From NCBI GenBank assembly GCA_021772025.1, contig JAETNT010000006.1:1-64000 (forward strand): a stretch of 64,000 nt of DNA, written 5' to 3'. Every line of letters begins with the position of its first letter. The first letter of the stretch is position 1. This document shows, piece by piece, positions 53,673-63,138 of this stretch. The DNA comes from Enterocloster bolteae. Lineage in GTDB: Bacteria > Bacillota > Clostridia > Lachnospirales > Lachnospiraceae. The notes beneath the pieces were generated by a model. It worked only from the letters and a program-made list of their open reading frames with translations. It made no database searches and was not told the DNA's origin. Position numbers and translations under genes: made by a program.

Positions 53673-55190
53673 ATGTTGAATCTGTCAAGAAAGATTTGGT
53701 TTTCTATATCCCTTCAGCAGAAGCTGCTGCTGTTTGCCGGTATCGTTACGGTAGTGCTGGCGGTTTCTGCTTTTTTTAATTTTAAATTGACCCAGTTTTC
53801 CATAGACGGATTCCGGACTATTTTGTCTGACAATGTAAGATGCGGAGAGTTCTTGGAAAATATGAAGGCGGAACGGACGGCATTTGAGGAGCTGATTCGG
53901 GAGAACAGCGGGGAGGCCAGAAGGATCTATGAGGAAGCGGCTCAGGATACCAGAAGGAGTGTCTCCAGACTTCCCTATTCTTATGGAGCAATGGGGAGCC
54001 GGCGCTATGCGAGAACCTGGTCCATTAAAAATGCATACGAGAGCTACACCGCTTTGCGGGATGAGGTTTTGTCTATGAGCCCTGAATCTCCGGATTTTGT
54101 GGATAAGCTTTATTGGGTCTATGATATTCAGGAATACCTGGAGCTGTACGGGAGCCGCCTGATTCAGGAGACTCTAAATCAGGGAAACGAAAGCTATGAA
54201 GAAAAAGCAGGGCGCTTTTCCCGGATTGTCTATGGTATGCTGGCTGGTTTCGCTTTGATGCTGGGAGTGATTTTGTGGCTTACTAAGATGCTGTCCGATA
54301 CTATGGTGGAGCCGATTTTAAAATTGTCTGACAGTTCTTCCAGAATTGGAGCAGGAGACTTTACGGAAGCGGACCTGGAGATCGAGAATCAGGACGAGAT
54401 GGGGCGTCTGGTTCAGGATTTCAACAGGATGAAGCATGCATTGGAAGAGTATATACACATTCTTCAGGAGAAAAATGAAATGAGAGAACGCCTTCACCGA
54501 GAAGAGGTGGAGCGCATAGAAACGGAGAAACGCCTGGAAGCCGCCAGGATGGAGCTGCTAAAAAGCCAGATTAACCCCCATTTTTTATTTAATACCCTGA
54601 GTATGATCACCAGCATGGCCCAGTTAGAGGATGCCCGGGTTACAGAGAAAATGATCACCAGCATGAGCAGCTTGTTCCGGTATAATTTAAAGACCTCAGA
54701 GCAGATTGTCTTTCTAAAGCAGGAGCTGGACGTAGTAGAAAACTATATTTATATTCAGAAAATGCGGTTTGGCAGCCGTGTCCAGTACGGGACGAGCATC
54801 GAATTGGATGCGGCTAAGGTGCGGATTCCGGCCTTTACTATGCAGCCCGTGGTGGAAAACGCTATCATTCACGGAATTTCCAAAAAGGAAACCGGAGGAA
54901 GGATTTTTGTCCGGGCCGTAAAAAAAGGCAGCGGCATTTTGGTTTCGGTAGCAGATAACGGCGTGGGTATGGAGGAGAGCCGTCTTGAGGAAGTACGGGA
55001 AGGCCTGAAAGAAGGCCGTACCTCAAAAGTAGGGATCGGTTTCGGAAACATTTACAAACGGATTGACAGCATTTACCAAAAAGGAGATTTTCAGATTTAC
55101 AGCCGGAAAGGCTGCGGAACTGTGGTGCAGATGTTTATTCCTCAAGATGAGGAAGCAGAGGAATATAGGGAGGAAAATAAGAGTGGATAA
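53673..55190 (+). CDS. YesM-type sensor histidine kinase
   Basis: 505 residues. Membrane helices near 20-40 and 185-205 enclose an extracellular helical domain of about 140 residues. HAMP (about 210-265), then a His_kinase domain with the phospho-acceptor in KSQINPHFLFNTLSMI (about 305) and an HATPase with VVENAIIHG (N-box) and GVGMEES, GIGFGNIYKRI. The family controls nutrient uptake in Firmicutes together with AraC-type regulators. It overlaps the regulator gene by eight bases and is followed by a TRAP transporter, so the transporter's substrate or a related compound is the likely signal. Confidence 0.92.
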   Translation: MLNLSRKIWFSISLQQKLLLFAGIVTVVLAVSAFFNFKLTQFSIDGFRTILSDNVRCGEFLENMKAERTAFEELIRENSGEARRIYEEAAQDTRRSVSRLPYSYGAMGSRRYARTWSIKNAYESYTALRDEVLSMSPESPDFVDKLYWVYDIQEYLELYGSRLIQETLNQGNESYEEKAGRFSRIVYGMLAGFALMLGVILWLTKMLSDTMVEPILKLSDSSSRIGAGDFTEADLEIENQDEMGRLVQDFNRMKHALEEYIHILQEKNEMRERLHREEVERIETEKRLEAARMELLKSQINPHFLFNTLSMITSMAQLEDARVTEKMITSMSSLFRYNLKTSEQIVFLKQELDVVENYIYIQKMRFGSRVQYGTSIELDAAKVRIPAFTMQPVVENAIIHGISKKETGGRIFVRAVKKGSGILVSVADNGVGMEESRLEEVREGLKEGRTSKVGIGFGNIYKRIDSIYQKGDFQIYSRKGCGTVVQMFIPQDEEAEEYREENKSG

Positions 55191-55989
55191 GGTTCAGGTT
55201 TTAATCGCAGATGACGAGCAGATCGAAAGAGCAGCCTTAAAAAAGACTTTGGTGAAGAATTTTGGAGAGCGTTGTGAGATTTTTGAAGCGGAAAACGGCA
55301 GGCAGGCCTTGGAAATCCACGAGGAGAAAAATATTCGGATTGCAGTTCTGGATATTGAAATGCCGGGAGTCAGCGGTATCCAGGCGGCGGAGCGGATTCG
55401 GGAAAGCGATAGAAAATGCTGTATTATTTTCCTTACTGCCTTTGACGAATTTTCCTATGCCAGAAAGGCCATTACCGTGCGGGCTATGGACTATCTGCTA
55501 AAGCCTTTTGACGAGAAGGAGCTTCTGCTGGTGATGGAGGAAGCGATACGGACGGCAGAAAGCCTTCAAGCAGACTTTAAAGCCGGAGAAAAGCTTTTCC
55601 TGGAGCCGAAAGAGGAGCCGGAGGAAGGGGAGGAACTGGGCTTTGGCCGCCAGCAAAAGGTAATACAGATGCTGGAAGAATATATACAGAGCCATTATAT
55701 GTATGACATTTCCATGCAGGACGCAGCTCAGACGATGAACTATTCCGAGGCTTATTTCAGCAAATTGTTTAAACAGTGCTTTCAGAAAAATTTCACTTCC
55801 TACCTGACAGAATTCCGGGTAGAGGAAGCCAAACGCCAGCTGAGACAGCCGACTATAAATGTAAAAGATGTAGGAAAAGCGGTGGGATACAGCGATTCCA
55901 ACTACTTTACAAAAGTTTTCCGCAGGATTACGGGGATGAGTCCTACCGAATACCGTTTGTCGGTTTTTCAAGATAATATCCAGCGCTAA
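55183..55989 (+). CDS. AraC-type response regulator
   Basis: 268 residues from GTG at 55183, chosen because GGAGG lies upstream and the receiver begins there (VQVLIADDEQIERAALKK); a frame from 55063 runs inside the kinase gene. Receiver: phospho-acceptor in AVLDIEMPG, YLLKP Lys. C-terminal AraC double HTH (about 165-265: DISMQDAAQTMNYSEAYFSKLFKQ; DVGKAVGYSDSNYFTKVFRRITGMSPTEYR). Most likely activates the TRAP operon 170 bases downstream, whose -10 box lacks a good -35. Confidence 0.93.
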   Translation: MDKVQVLIADDEQIERAALKKTLVKNFGERCEIFEAENGRQALEIHEEKNIRIAVLDIEMPGVSGIQAAERIRESDRKCCIIFLTAFDEFSYARKAITVRAMDYLLKPFDEKELLLVMEEAIRTAESLQADFKAGEKLFLEPKEEPEEGEELGFGRQQKVIQMLEEYIQSHYMYDISMQDAAQTMNYSEAYFSKLFKQCFQKNFTSYLTEFRVEEAKRQLRQPTINVKDVGKAVGYSDSNYFTKVFRRITGMSPTEYRLSVFQDNIQR

Positions 55990-56090
55990 TGCGGGAGTAT
56001 TGCCTTTTTGTACAAAAAACAGAAAAGAAGTAGTTAAAAAAATACTAGAATTCACAAAAATTTACCATATAAAAAATCCTCCCGGGCCTT

Positions 56091-56096
56091 TATAAT
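56091..56096 (+). promoter_or_regulatory. -10 box of the TRAP operon
   Basis: TATAAT at 56091-56096 without a usable -35 at 16-18 bases, 62 bases before the DctP start. The arrangement fits activation by the adjacent AraC-type regulator. Confidence 0.5.
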
Positions 56097-56158
56097 TAAG
56101 ATAGCGTTAAAAAGGTAAAATTTTTATTAATAACGCGTAAAAAGGAGGAAAAATAAAT

Positions 56159-57274
56159 ATGAAAAAAAGATGGTTATCTGCAATGCTGTGTGCAGCAATG
56201 GCAGCCGGTTCTGTAGCAGGCTGCGGATTAAAATCTCCGGAAGCTCCGGCAACTACGGCAGCTCCTGCAGCAACTGAGGCTCCTGCAGCAACGGAAGCTC
56301 CCGCAGAAAATGCAGGCGGGGAGGCAGAAGCTCCTGCAGCAGGAGAAGCGGTAGGTCCTGCAATTACTTTTGTTATGGCAGAGGTTAACCCTCTGGATAC
56401 TATCGTAGGCCAGACAGATACCGCATTTAAAGAGAAAGTGGAAGAGCTTTCCGGCGGTTCTATTACCATTGACCTTCAGGCCAGCGGTGTTCTTGGCTCT
56501 GAAAATGATGTATTAGACGCTATGTTAGGCGGCGGCGGCGGAATCGATATTTCCCGTATCTCCGCATTTGCATTAACCAGCTACGGCGGAGAAAAATCCA
56601 AATTATTATCGGTTCCCTTTACCTTTGTAAGCCGTGAGCATTTCTGGAACTTTGCCGAGAGCGACTTAGCTGCTGAGTTCTTAATGGAGCCTTATGAGAG
56701 CGGTTCCGGCGTTAGAGGCTTATTCTACGGGGAAGAAGGCTTCCGTCATTTCTTTACGGTAAAAGAAATCAGCGGCATTGAAGACTTAAAGGGCATGAAG
56801 CTGCGTGTGTCCAATGATCCGATTATGAACGGTATGGTAGAAGGCCTTGGCGCAAGCCCCACCGTTATTTCCTTCGGCGAGCTGTATTCCGCACTTCAGA
56901 CCGGCGTTGTAGACGGCGCCGAGCAGCCGATTGCAAACTACCAGTCTAACGCATTTCCTGAGGTTGCTCCCAATCTGATTCTGGACGGCCACACCTTAGG
57001 CGCTATCCAGGTAGTAATTACTGACGAGGCATGGAACAAGTTAACTCCCGAGCAGCAGGATATCATGGTTGAGGCCGGCAAGTATGCTTCCGAGTTTAAC
57101 AAGAAGATTTCCGCCGATGCCGAGAATAAAGTTTTGGAAGAGTTAAAGGCAAGCGGCGTTAACGTAGTAGAGGTTTCGGATATCACTCCCTGGCAGGAAG
57201 CTTGTAAGGGAATCATTGAAGAATCTACCAAGGACAACGCAGAGCTGTATCAGCAGATCTTGGATATGCAGTAA
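56159..57274 (+). CDS. dctP: TRAP transporter solute-binding lipoprotein
   Basis: 371 residues. Lipoprotein signal (residues 1-22, lipobox VAGC), then a 45-residue low-complexity tether of Ala, Pro, Thr and Glu containing APAATEAPAATEAPAE, then the DctP fold (residues about 70-371) with FTVKEISGIEDLKGMKLRVSND and FGELYSALQTGVVDGAEQ, which includes the ligand-contacting Arg. It captures an organic acid outside the membrane and delivers it to the DctQM channel encoded next. Substrate not predictable from sequence. AAGGAGG precedes ATG. Confidence 0.95.
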   Translation: MKKRWLSAMLCAAMAAGSVAGCGLKSPEAPATTAAPAATEAPAATEAPAENAGGEAEAPAAGEAVGPAITFVMAEVNPLDTIVGQTDTAFKEKVEELSGGSITIDLQASGVLGSENDVLDAMLGGGGGIDISRISAFALTSYGGEKSKLLSVPFTFVSREHFWNFAESDLAAEFLMEPYESGSGVRGLFYGEEGFRHFFTVKEISGIEDLKGMKLRVSNDPIMNGMVEGLGASPTVISFGELYSALQTGVVDGAEQPIANYQSNAFPEVAPNLILDGHTLGAIQVVITDEAWNKLTPEQQDIMVEAGKYASEFNKKISADAENKVLEELKASGVNVVEVSDITPWQEACKGIIEESTKDNAELYQQILDMQ

Positions 57275-57351
57275 TACAGAACATTTAAAAGGTGCAGGGG
57301 AAATGCAGAGTACAGCCTCTGCGCCTTTCTTTTCTGAAGGGAGAGTAAAAT

Positions 57352-57876
57352 ATGCCAGCAATTTTTCAAACAATCGATAAGATCAAGCCAGCATATGATA
57401 TTACATATAAGATTACCCTGACAATCTGCAAACTTTTGCTGATTGTGGACATTCTGATTACCAGTATGGCGGTTGCGGGAAGATATATTCCGTTTATTCC
57501 GGATCCGGCCTGGAGCGAGGAAGTGGTGTTAACCTGTATGTCCTATATGGCGGTTCTTTCCGCCGCTTTGGCGATCCGCAGAGGCGCCCATATCCGCATG
57601 ACCGCATTTGACCGCTATCTTCCGGTCCGGCTGGTTAAGGTTCTGGATATCATTTCTGACATTGCCGTGCTGGCATTGGCAGTGATTATGATTACCGTAG
57701 GTTGGAAGTATGCCTCCGGTATCGGTTCTAAGGGCACTTATGTCAGTATGCCGAAAGTTTCCAGATTCTGGATGTATTTTCCGGTTCCGCTTGCCGGCAT
57801 CGCCATGCTGGTATTTGAGCTGGAAGCCATTTACAACCATATCAGAAGCTTTTTTGTAGAGGAGGACAGCAAATGA
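57352..57876 (+). CDS. dctQ: TRAP transporter small membrane subunit
   Basis: 174 residues with four membrane helices and the DctQ pattern (RRGAHIRMTAFDRYLP in the loop after helix 2). It pairs with DctM. It overlaps dctM by four bases (ATGA). Confidence 0.92.
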   Translation: MPAIFQTIDKIKPAYDITYKITLTICKLLLIVDILITSMAVAGRYIPFIPDPAWSEEVVLTCMSYMAVLSAALAIRRGAHIRMTAFDRYLPVRLVKVLDIISDIAVLALAVIMITVGWKYASGIGSKGTYVSMPKVSRFWMYFPVPLAGIAMLVFELEAIYNHIRSFFVEEDSK

Positions 57877-59186
57877 TAATGATTAATGGTATTGCCGTAG
57901 ACAGTATGGCAATTATGGTCCTTTTAGGCTCCTTCTTTTTAATGGTATTTTTGCGTTTCCCCATTGCTTATGCGGTTGCGCTTTCCTCTGTCTTTTCCCT
58001 GCTGTACCAGGGCCAGGATCTGGCGGCTATCTGTCGTTTGATGGTAAAGGGTATCAGCTCTTTCAGCCTGATGGCGGTTCCCTTCTTTATCACCATGGGA
58101 TGTCTCATGGGCTCCGGCGGCATTTCCGAGAAGCTGATTGCCCTGGCGGATGCCTGCGTAGGGTGGATGCGAGGGGGAATGGCTATGGTAAACATTGTAG
58201 CCTCCTATTTCTTCGGCGGTATTTCCGGATCCGCCTCTGCTGATACGGCGTCTTTAGGTTCTATTCTGATTCCTATGATGGTGGATCAGGGATATGATGA
58301 CGACTTCTCTACCGCGGTAACCATTACCTCATCCTGTGAGGGCCTTTTAGTTCCCCCCAGCCATAATATGGTTATCTATGCAACCACTGCAGGCGGTATT
58401 TCCGTAGGAAGCTTATTCCTGGCCGGTTATGTTCCGGGAGCGCTGCTGGCTCTTTCCCTGATGATCGGCTCTTATATTATTTCTGTTAAGAAGAATTATC
58501 CCAAGGGCGCAAAGTTCAGCGTGATGAATCTGCTGAAACAGCTAAGTGTTTCCTTCTGGGCTCTGGCGGCAGTTCTGATTGTAGTATTCGGTGTTGTAGG
58601 CGGCGTGTTTACCGCTACGGAGTCTGCGGCAATCGCAGTTATCTACAGCCTTTTGGTCAGCGTATTTATTTATAAGGGCTTAGACTGGAAGGGTGTTTGG
58701 AGAGTGCTGGGCGACTGCGTGGATACACTGGCAATCGTATTGATCCTGATTGCAACCTCCAGCATTTTCGGCGACTGCTTAACCCGCCTCCACGTTCCGG
58801 AGCTGGCGGCTAATGCCATTACGGGACTGACTACCAATCCTATTTTGCTGGCCCTGCTGTTAAATCTGATCCTGCTGATATTAGGCTGCATCATGGATAT
58901 GGCTCCCATCATTCTGATTGCAACCCCTATCCTTCTGCCTATTGCAACCTCTATCGGATTGGATCCGATTCAGTTCGGCATTATGGTAGTCTTAAACTGC
59001 GGTATCGGCCTTCTGACCCCTCCGGTAGGAGCCGTATTGTTTATCGGTTCGGCTATTGCCAAGGTGCCCATGGAAAAGGTAGTAAAAGCGACTCTGCCTT
59101 TCTATGTGTGCATGATTATTACCTTGCTTTTGATTACCTTTATTCCGGGTATCAGCCTGTGGCTGCCGGCAGTATTGGCAAAATAA
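57873..59186 (+). CDS. dctM: TRAP transporter large membrane subunit
   Basis: 437 residues, about twelve membrane helices, of the IT superfamily. Typical segments: VPFFITMGCLMGSGGISEKLI, GGISGSASADTASLGSILIPMM and GIGLLTPPVGAVLFIG. It forms the ion-coupled channel for the solute captured by DctP. Confidence 0.95.
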   Translation: MIMINGIAVDSMAIMVLLGSFFLMVFLRFPIAYAVALSSVFSLLYQGQDLAAICRLMVKGISSFSLMAVPFFITMGCLMGSGGISEKLIALADACVGWMRGGMAMVNIVASYFFGGISGSASADTASLGSILIPMMVDQGYDDDFSTAVTITSSCEGLLVPPSHNMVIYATTAGGISVGSLFLAGYVPGALLALSLMIGSYIISVKKNYPKGAKFSVMNLLKQLSVSFWALAAVLIVVFGVVGGVFTATESAAIAVIYSLLVSVFIYKGLDWKGVWRVLGDCVDTLAIVLILIATSSIFGDCLTRLHVPELAANAITGLTTNPILLALLLNLILLILGCIMDMAPIILIATPILLPIATSIGLDPIQFGIMVVLNCGIGLLTPPVGAVLFIGSAIAKVPMEKVVKATLPFYVCMIITLLLITFIPGISLWLPAVLAK

Positions 59187-59205
59187 TTTCAGACAAATTA
59201 CACAG

Positions 59206-59265
59206 GGGATGCTGCAAAATGAAATAGAAAGACAGATGGTTTCATTTTGCAGTATCCCTTCTTTT
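59206..59265 (+). terminator. Terminator after dctM
   Basis: GGGAT-CTGCAAAATGAAA pairs with TTTCATTTTGCAG-ATCCC across an 18-base loop region, followed by TTCTTTT. It lies before the YcxB-like gene's start at 59281, supporting that start rather than one at 59209. Confidence 0.78.
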
Positions 59266-59280
59266 ATGGAGTTATGTAAA

Positions 59281-59751
59281 ATGAGATTTGAGTATACTTA
59301 TCGGAACACAGCGGTTGATCTTTGGCAGCTTTCCATATACTATACCTACGGTTCCATGGTGGGAGCCTGCAACATCATCTTTACGGCGGCAGTCTGGATT
59401 CTGACGGGGATCCGTTGGGAAGAGGCCGGAGCTTGGATGCGGGCGGCGCTGGTGTTTGGATGCCTGCTGTTTCCTGTAATTCAGCCGCTTGTGGTGTACC
59501 AAAAGGCCAGACGTCAGGCGGCGGGCATTACCCAGGATACCAGAATCGTTTTTGACGAGAGAGAGATTCATGTAACAGTGGGGAAAGAACATTCTGATTT
59601 AGAGTGGAAATCCATTAAACGGGTATCTCAAAAGCCTACCTTAATTGTTATCTTTTCTGATACTACCCATGGATTCATTCTTCCTAACCGGATTTTAGGG
59701 GCAGAGAGGGAAAAATTTTATCAATTTGTGTCGTTAAAGGTTGAGAAATAA
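59281..59751 (+). CDS. YcxB-like membrane protein
   Basis: 156 residues from ATG at 59281 (GGAG nine bases upstream). Two membrane helices (about 25-45 and 58-75) separate a short N-terminal segment from a C-terminal soluble beta-rich domain (ITQDTRIVFDEREIHVTVGKEHSDLEWKSI region), the YcxB-like domain of unknown function. It precedes a second DctP-like gene by 19 bases. Function unknown. Confidence 0.7.
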   Translation: MRFEYTYRNTAVDLWQLSIYYTYGSMVGACNIIFTAAVWILTGIRWEEAGAWMRAALVFGCLLFPVIQPLVVYQKARRQAAGITQDTRIVFDEREIHVTVGKEHSDLEWKSIKRVSQKPTLIVIFSDTTHGFILPNRILGAEREKFYQFVSLKVEK

Positions 59752-59770
59752 ATATTAGGAGGGATGGAAG

Positions 59771-60802
59771 GTGATGAAAAAATGGCTGGCCGGTATGGCT
59801 TGTCTGTTTTTGTTTATAGGAGTAGTAGGGATCGGTCTGTCCAAGAGATATGAAAATAAGCCTTCTGTTCCGTCTTTTGTACTGACCTATGCGGAAAACC
59901 AGGCAGATGATTACCCTACCAGCTTAGGGGCTTATCGGTTCTCCCAGCTTGTCTGGGAGAGGACAAATGGAGCTGTGGAGATCCAAGTCAATACCGGAGG
60001 AGTGCTGGGGGACGAATGGGAAATTATCCGCCAGATGCAATTTGGCGGGGTGGACTTTGCCAGGGTCTCTCTGTCTCCTCTGTCAGAATTTATCCCCAAG
60101 CTCAATGTCTTGCAGATGCCCTATTTATACAACAGCTCAGAACATATGTGGAGCGTGCTGGAGGGGGATATTGGCCATGAGTTTTTAAACTCCTTTGAAG
60201 GAAGCAATCTGGTGGCCTTATCCTGGTATGATGCCGGAGCCAGAAGTTTTTACAGCTCTAAAAAACCTATCCGGACTCTTGAAGATATACAGGGGATGCG
60301 GATTCGGGTTCAGGAGTCCGGCCTGATGCGGGAGATGATAGCGGCTTTAGGGGCAAATGCCGTATCCACCAAATACGAAGAGGTGTATTCCGCTTTTCAG
60401 ACAGGGGAGATTGAGGCGGCGGAAAATAACTGGTCCTCTTATGAATCTACAGGGCATTATGAGGTTGCCCCTTATTATACCGTTGACGAGCACACCCGTG
60501 TACCGGAAGTTCAGATTGTATCGGAAATTACCTGGGATAAGCTGCCGGAGGAATATCAGAACATTATCCGGGAATGTGCCCGGGAATCCGCCAAATATGA
60601 AAGGGAGGAGTGGGAAAAATATCAAAAAGAGGCGGAGAGAAAGATACGAAATCAGGGGAACAAGGTGGAGGTAGTGACCATGCCTGCAGAGGAACGGCTT
60701 CGGTTTCGTCAGGCAGTAGAGCCTTTGTATGAAAAGTTCTGCTCTGACTATATGGATATTGTGGCAAGGATTGCAGAAGAAGGAAAGAAGACAGGAAGAT
60801 AA
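59771..60802 (+). CDS. Second DctP-like solute-binding protein
   Basis: 343 residues from GTG at 59771 (AGGAGGG with eight-base spacing; ATG at 59774 is the alternative). An N-terminal hydrophobic segment lacks a lipobox, so it may be membrane-anchored or released. The DctP fold includes NTGGVLGDEWEIIRQM, IRTLEDIQGMRIRVQES and VYSAFQTGEIEAAENNW. The usual ligand-binding Arg (in IRVQES) is kept. No second DctQM follows, so it may be an alternate binding protein for the same transporter or a sensor partner of the upstream kinase. Confidence 0.88.
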   Translation: MMKKWLAGMACLFLFIGVVGIGLSKRYENKPSVPSFVLTYAENQADDYPTSLGAYRFSQLVWERTNGAVEIQVNTGGVLGDEWEIIRQMQFGGVDFARVSLSPLSEFIPKLNVLQMPYLYNSSEHMWSVLEGDIGHEFLNSFEGSNLVALSWYDAGARSFYSSKKPIRTLEDIQGMRIRVQESGLMREMIAALGANAVSTKYEEVYSAFQTGEIEAAENNWSSYESTGHYEVAPYYTVDEHTRVPEVQIVSEITWDKLPEEYQNIIRECARESAKYEREEWEKYQKEAERKIRNQGNKVEVVTMPAEERLRFRQAVEPLYEKFCSDYMDIVARIAEEGKKTGR

Positions 60803-60808
60803 AAAGTA

Positions 60809-60863
60809 AAGGTGATGCTGTAAGAGGAAACCGGCGGTCTTTTAGATTTGCAGCACCACCTTT
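60809..60863. terminator. Hairpin between convergent genes
   Basis: AAAGGTGATGCTG and CAGCACCACCTTT pair with one mismatch between the DctP-like gene and the opposite-strand small gene. T-runs are weak on both sides, so termination is plausible only. Confidence 0.5.
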
Positions 60864-60888
60864 CATTCATTACAGAGCGTTCTGCATT

Positions 60889-61080
60889 TTATCGGATCTT
60901 CTGCTTATCCTTTTTCGCCTTGGCCATGAAAGGATACAGGTCTTCATAGGATTCAAGCTGATCCTCGTTTTCCGGAAGGGCAGGGATAAGCCCGGTACAG
61001 TCCATGGCGGAACAGGCCTGGATAAGTCCGGTGTCGTCATGCTCATGATAGGAAACGGCTTCTTTTTTTTGATTTTTCAT
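60889..61080 (-). CDS. Small acidic protein, 63 residues
   Basis: Lys-rich start and end with an acidic middle containing two Cys (GLIQACSAMDCTGLIP) and repeated GLI segments. AAAGGAGG is nine bases before ATG, so translation is well supported. No transmembrane segment or known domain. It diverges from ftsH and converges on the DctP-like gene. Function unknown. Confidence 0.7.
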   Translation of the reverse strand: MKNQKKEAVSYHEHDDTGLIQACSAMDCTGLIPALPENEDQLESYEDLYPFMAKAKKDKQKIR

Positions 61081-61189
61081 AGCGGCAATCCTCCTTTGTT
61101 ATTGACAGTCCCTTTTAGTATCTCCAAAGAAAATCGGGAAATAAGTGGAAGAATTTAGGAAATTTTCATACTTTTTAAAGTGGTTTTCC

Positions 61190-61218
61190 TTGATTTATGG
61201 AAAGACTAACATTATAAT
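61190..61218 (+). promoter_or_regulatory. Promoter of ftsH
   Basis: TTGATT (61190-61195), 17-base spacer, TATAAT (61213-61218), 52 bases before ATG. Confidence 0.75.
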
Positions 61219-61269
61219 GGGATAGAATAGGCGGAAGAGGTCGTTTATTCAGAAGGAGAGTAAGTACGT

Positions 61270-63135
61270 ATGGATAATAACAACAATCAGGATAAGAACA
61301 ACGGCAAAATGTCGCCCAACGGCCAGACAATCTTGGTACTGGTGGTTGCGGCGCTCATTACGCTGATGGTCATTACGCTGATGCGGGATATGGTCACGAG
61401 AAATTCTACAGAGGAGCTTTCTTATACGGAGTATGTAGATATGGTGGAAGCGGGAAAAGTAGAAGCGGTTCTCATCAGCAACTCGGAGATTACGGTTTAT
61501 CCCAGGAAAGAAGCAGATGAATATTCTCAGCTTATCCGGTATTATACGGTGCGGGTACCGTCGGATTATAATAATACCGAGAGACTTTTGAAAAACGGTG
61601 TGGATATCAGGGAGCAGAAAACAGATTCCAGCATTATATTAGAATCCATTATCAGTTTTGTCATTCCGTTTATTCTTATTGTAGTTTTTATGAACTTTAT
61701 GATGCGCCGCATGGGAGGCGGCGGGATCATGGGCGTTGGAAAAAGCAATGCTAAGGTCTATGTACAAAAGGAAACAGGAATTACCTTTAAAGATGTGGCC
61801 GGCGAGGATGAGGCAAAAGAGTCGCTGACGGAGATAGTAGACTTTCTCCACAATCCGGCTAAATACACTCAGATTGGAGCAAAGCTTCCCAAAGGCGCTT
61901 TGCTGGTAGGACCTCCAGGTACCGGTAAAACTCTTCTTGCGAAAGCAGTGGCCGGAGAAGCCCAGGTGCCTTTTTACTCTTTGTCCGGTTCCGACTTTGT
62001 GGAAATGTTTGTAGGCGTGGGAGCGTCCCGGGTAAGAGACTTGTTTAAGCAGGCCCAGCAGTCTGCCCCCTGTATTATTTTTATTGATGAGATTGATGCC
62101 ATCGGCAAGAGCCGGGACACCCGTTTTGGAGGAGGAAATGACGAGCGGGAACAGACATTAAACCAGCTTCTTTCTGAGATGGACGGCTTTGATTCTTCTA
62201 AAGGACTTTTGGTTTTAGGAGCTACCAACCGGCCTGAGATTCTGGATCCCGCCCTTCTTCGTCCCGGCCGTTTTGACAGGCGGATTATTGTAGATAAACC
62301 GGATTTAAAAGGGAGAGTAAATATTTTAAAGGTTCACTCCAAGGACGTTCTGTTAGATGACAGTGTGGATTTTGAAGAAATTGCCCTGGCAACCTCCGGT
62401 GCGGTTGGAGCAGACCTTGCCAATATGATGAACGAGGCGGCTATTAACGCAGTGAAAGGCGGCCGGCAGGCGGTTTCCCAGAAGGATCTGTTTGAGGCGG
62501 TAGAGGTAGTGCTGGTAGGTAAAGAAAAGAAAGATCGAATCTTGAGCAAGGAAGAACGCCGGATTGTTTCTTACCATGAGGTGGGCCACGCCCTGGTCAG
62601 CGCCCTTCAAAAGGATGCGGAGCCGGTTCAGAAGATTACCATTGTGCCCAGAACTATGGGGGCTTTAGGTTATGTGATGCAGGTTCCCGAGGAAGAGAAA
62701 TATTTAAACACGAAAAAAGAAATTAATGCCATGCTGGTGGGATATCTGGCCGGCCGGGCTGCAGAGGAACTGGTGTTTGATACCGTTACTACCGGCGCTG
62801 CCAATGATATTGAGCAGGCCACCAAACTTGCCAGAGCCATGGTGACCCAGTACGGTATGTCAGAGCGTTTCGGCCTTATGGGCCTTGCCAGCAAAGAGGA
62901 TATGTATTTAAGCGGCCGTACCGTATTAAACTGCGGCGATGCCACTGCTGCCGAGATTGATCAGGAAGTTATGCTGATCTTAAAGCAGTCCTATGAAGAA
63001 TCCAAACGCCTTCTTTCTGAAAACAGGGCGGCTTTGGATAAGATCGCAGCCTTCCTTATTGAGAAAGAGACGATTACCGGAAAAGAATTTATGGAAATTT
63101 TCCGCAAGGTTCAGGAAGAAGAGAAGGGAGAGTAA
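61270..63135 (+). CDS. ftsH: ATP-dependent membrane protease FtsH
   Basis: 621 residues. Two N-terminal helices (about 17-37 and 120-140) flank a small extracytoplasmic domain. AAA module: Walker A GPPGTGKTLLAKA (about 215), Walker B IIFIDEIDAIG, pore loop FVEMFVGVGASR, second region of homology ATNRPEILDPALLRPGRFDR. Zinc protease motif HEVGH (about 435) with the later metal-ligand Asp in NDIEQAT. It degrades misfolded membrane and regulatory proteins. Own promoter; a nitroreductase gene follows by three bases. Confidence 0.97.
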   Translation: MDNNNNQDKNNGKMSPNGQTILVLVVAALITLMVITLMRDMVTRNSTEELSYTEYVDMVEAGKVEAVLISNSEITVYPRKEADEYSQLIRYYTVRVPSDYNNTERLLKNGVDIREQKTDSSIILESIISFVIPFILIVVFMNFMMRRMGGGGIMGVGKSNAKVYVQKETGITFKDVAGEDEAKESLTEIVDFLHNPAKYTQIGAKLPKGALLVGPPGTGKTLLAKAVAGEAQVPFYSLSGSDFVEMFVGVGASRVRDLFKQAQQSAPCIIFIDEIDAIGKSRDTRFGGGNDEREQTLNQLLSEMDGFDSSKGLLVLGATNRPEILDPALLRPGRFDRRIIVDKPDLKGRVNILKVHSKDVLLDDSVDFEEIALATSGAVGADLANMMNEAAINAVKGGRQAVSQKDLFEAVEVVLVGKEKKDRILSKEERRIVSYHEVGHALVSALQKDAEPVQKITIVPRTMGALGYVMQVPEEEKYLNTKKEINAMLVGYLAGRAAEELVFDTVTTGAANDIEQATKLARAMVTQYGMSERFGLMGLASKEDMYLSGRTVLNCGDATAAEIDQEVMLILKQSYEESKRLLSENRAALDKIAAFLIEKETITGKEFMEIFRKVQEEEKGE

Positions 63136-63138
63136 AAA

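Noticed and set aside
59209..59280. Upstream start for the YcxB-like protein
   Set aside because: The added residues would be encoded by the dctM terminator hairpin; ATG at 59281 has its own GGAG site.
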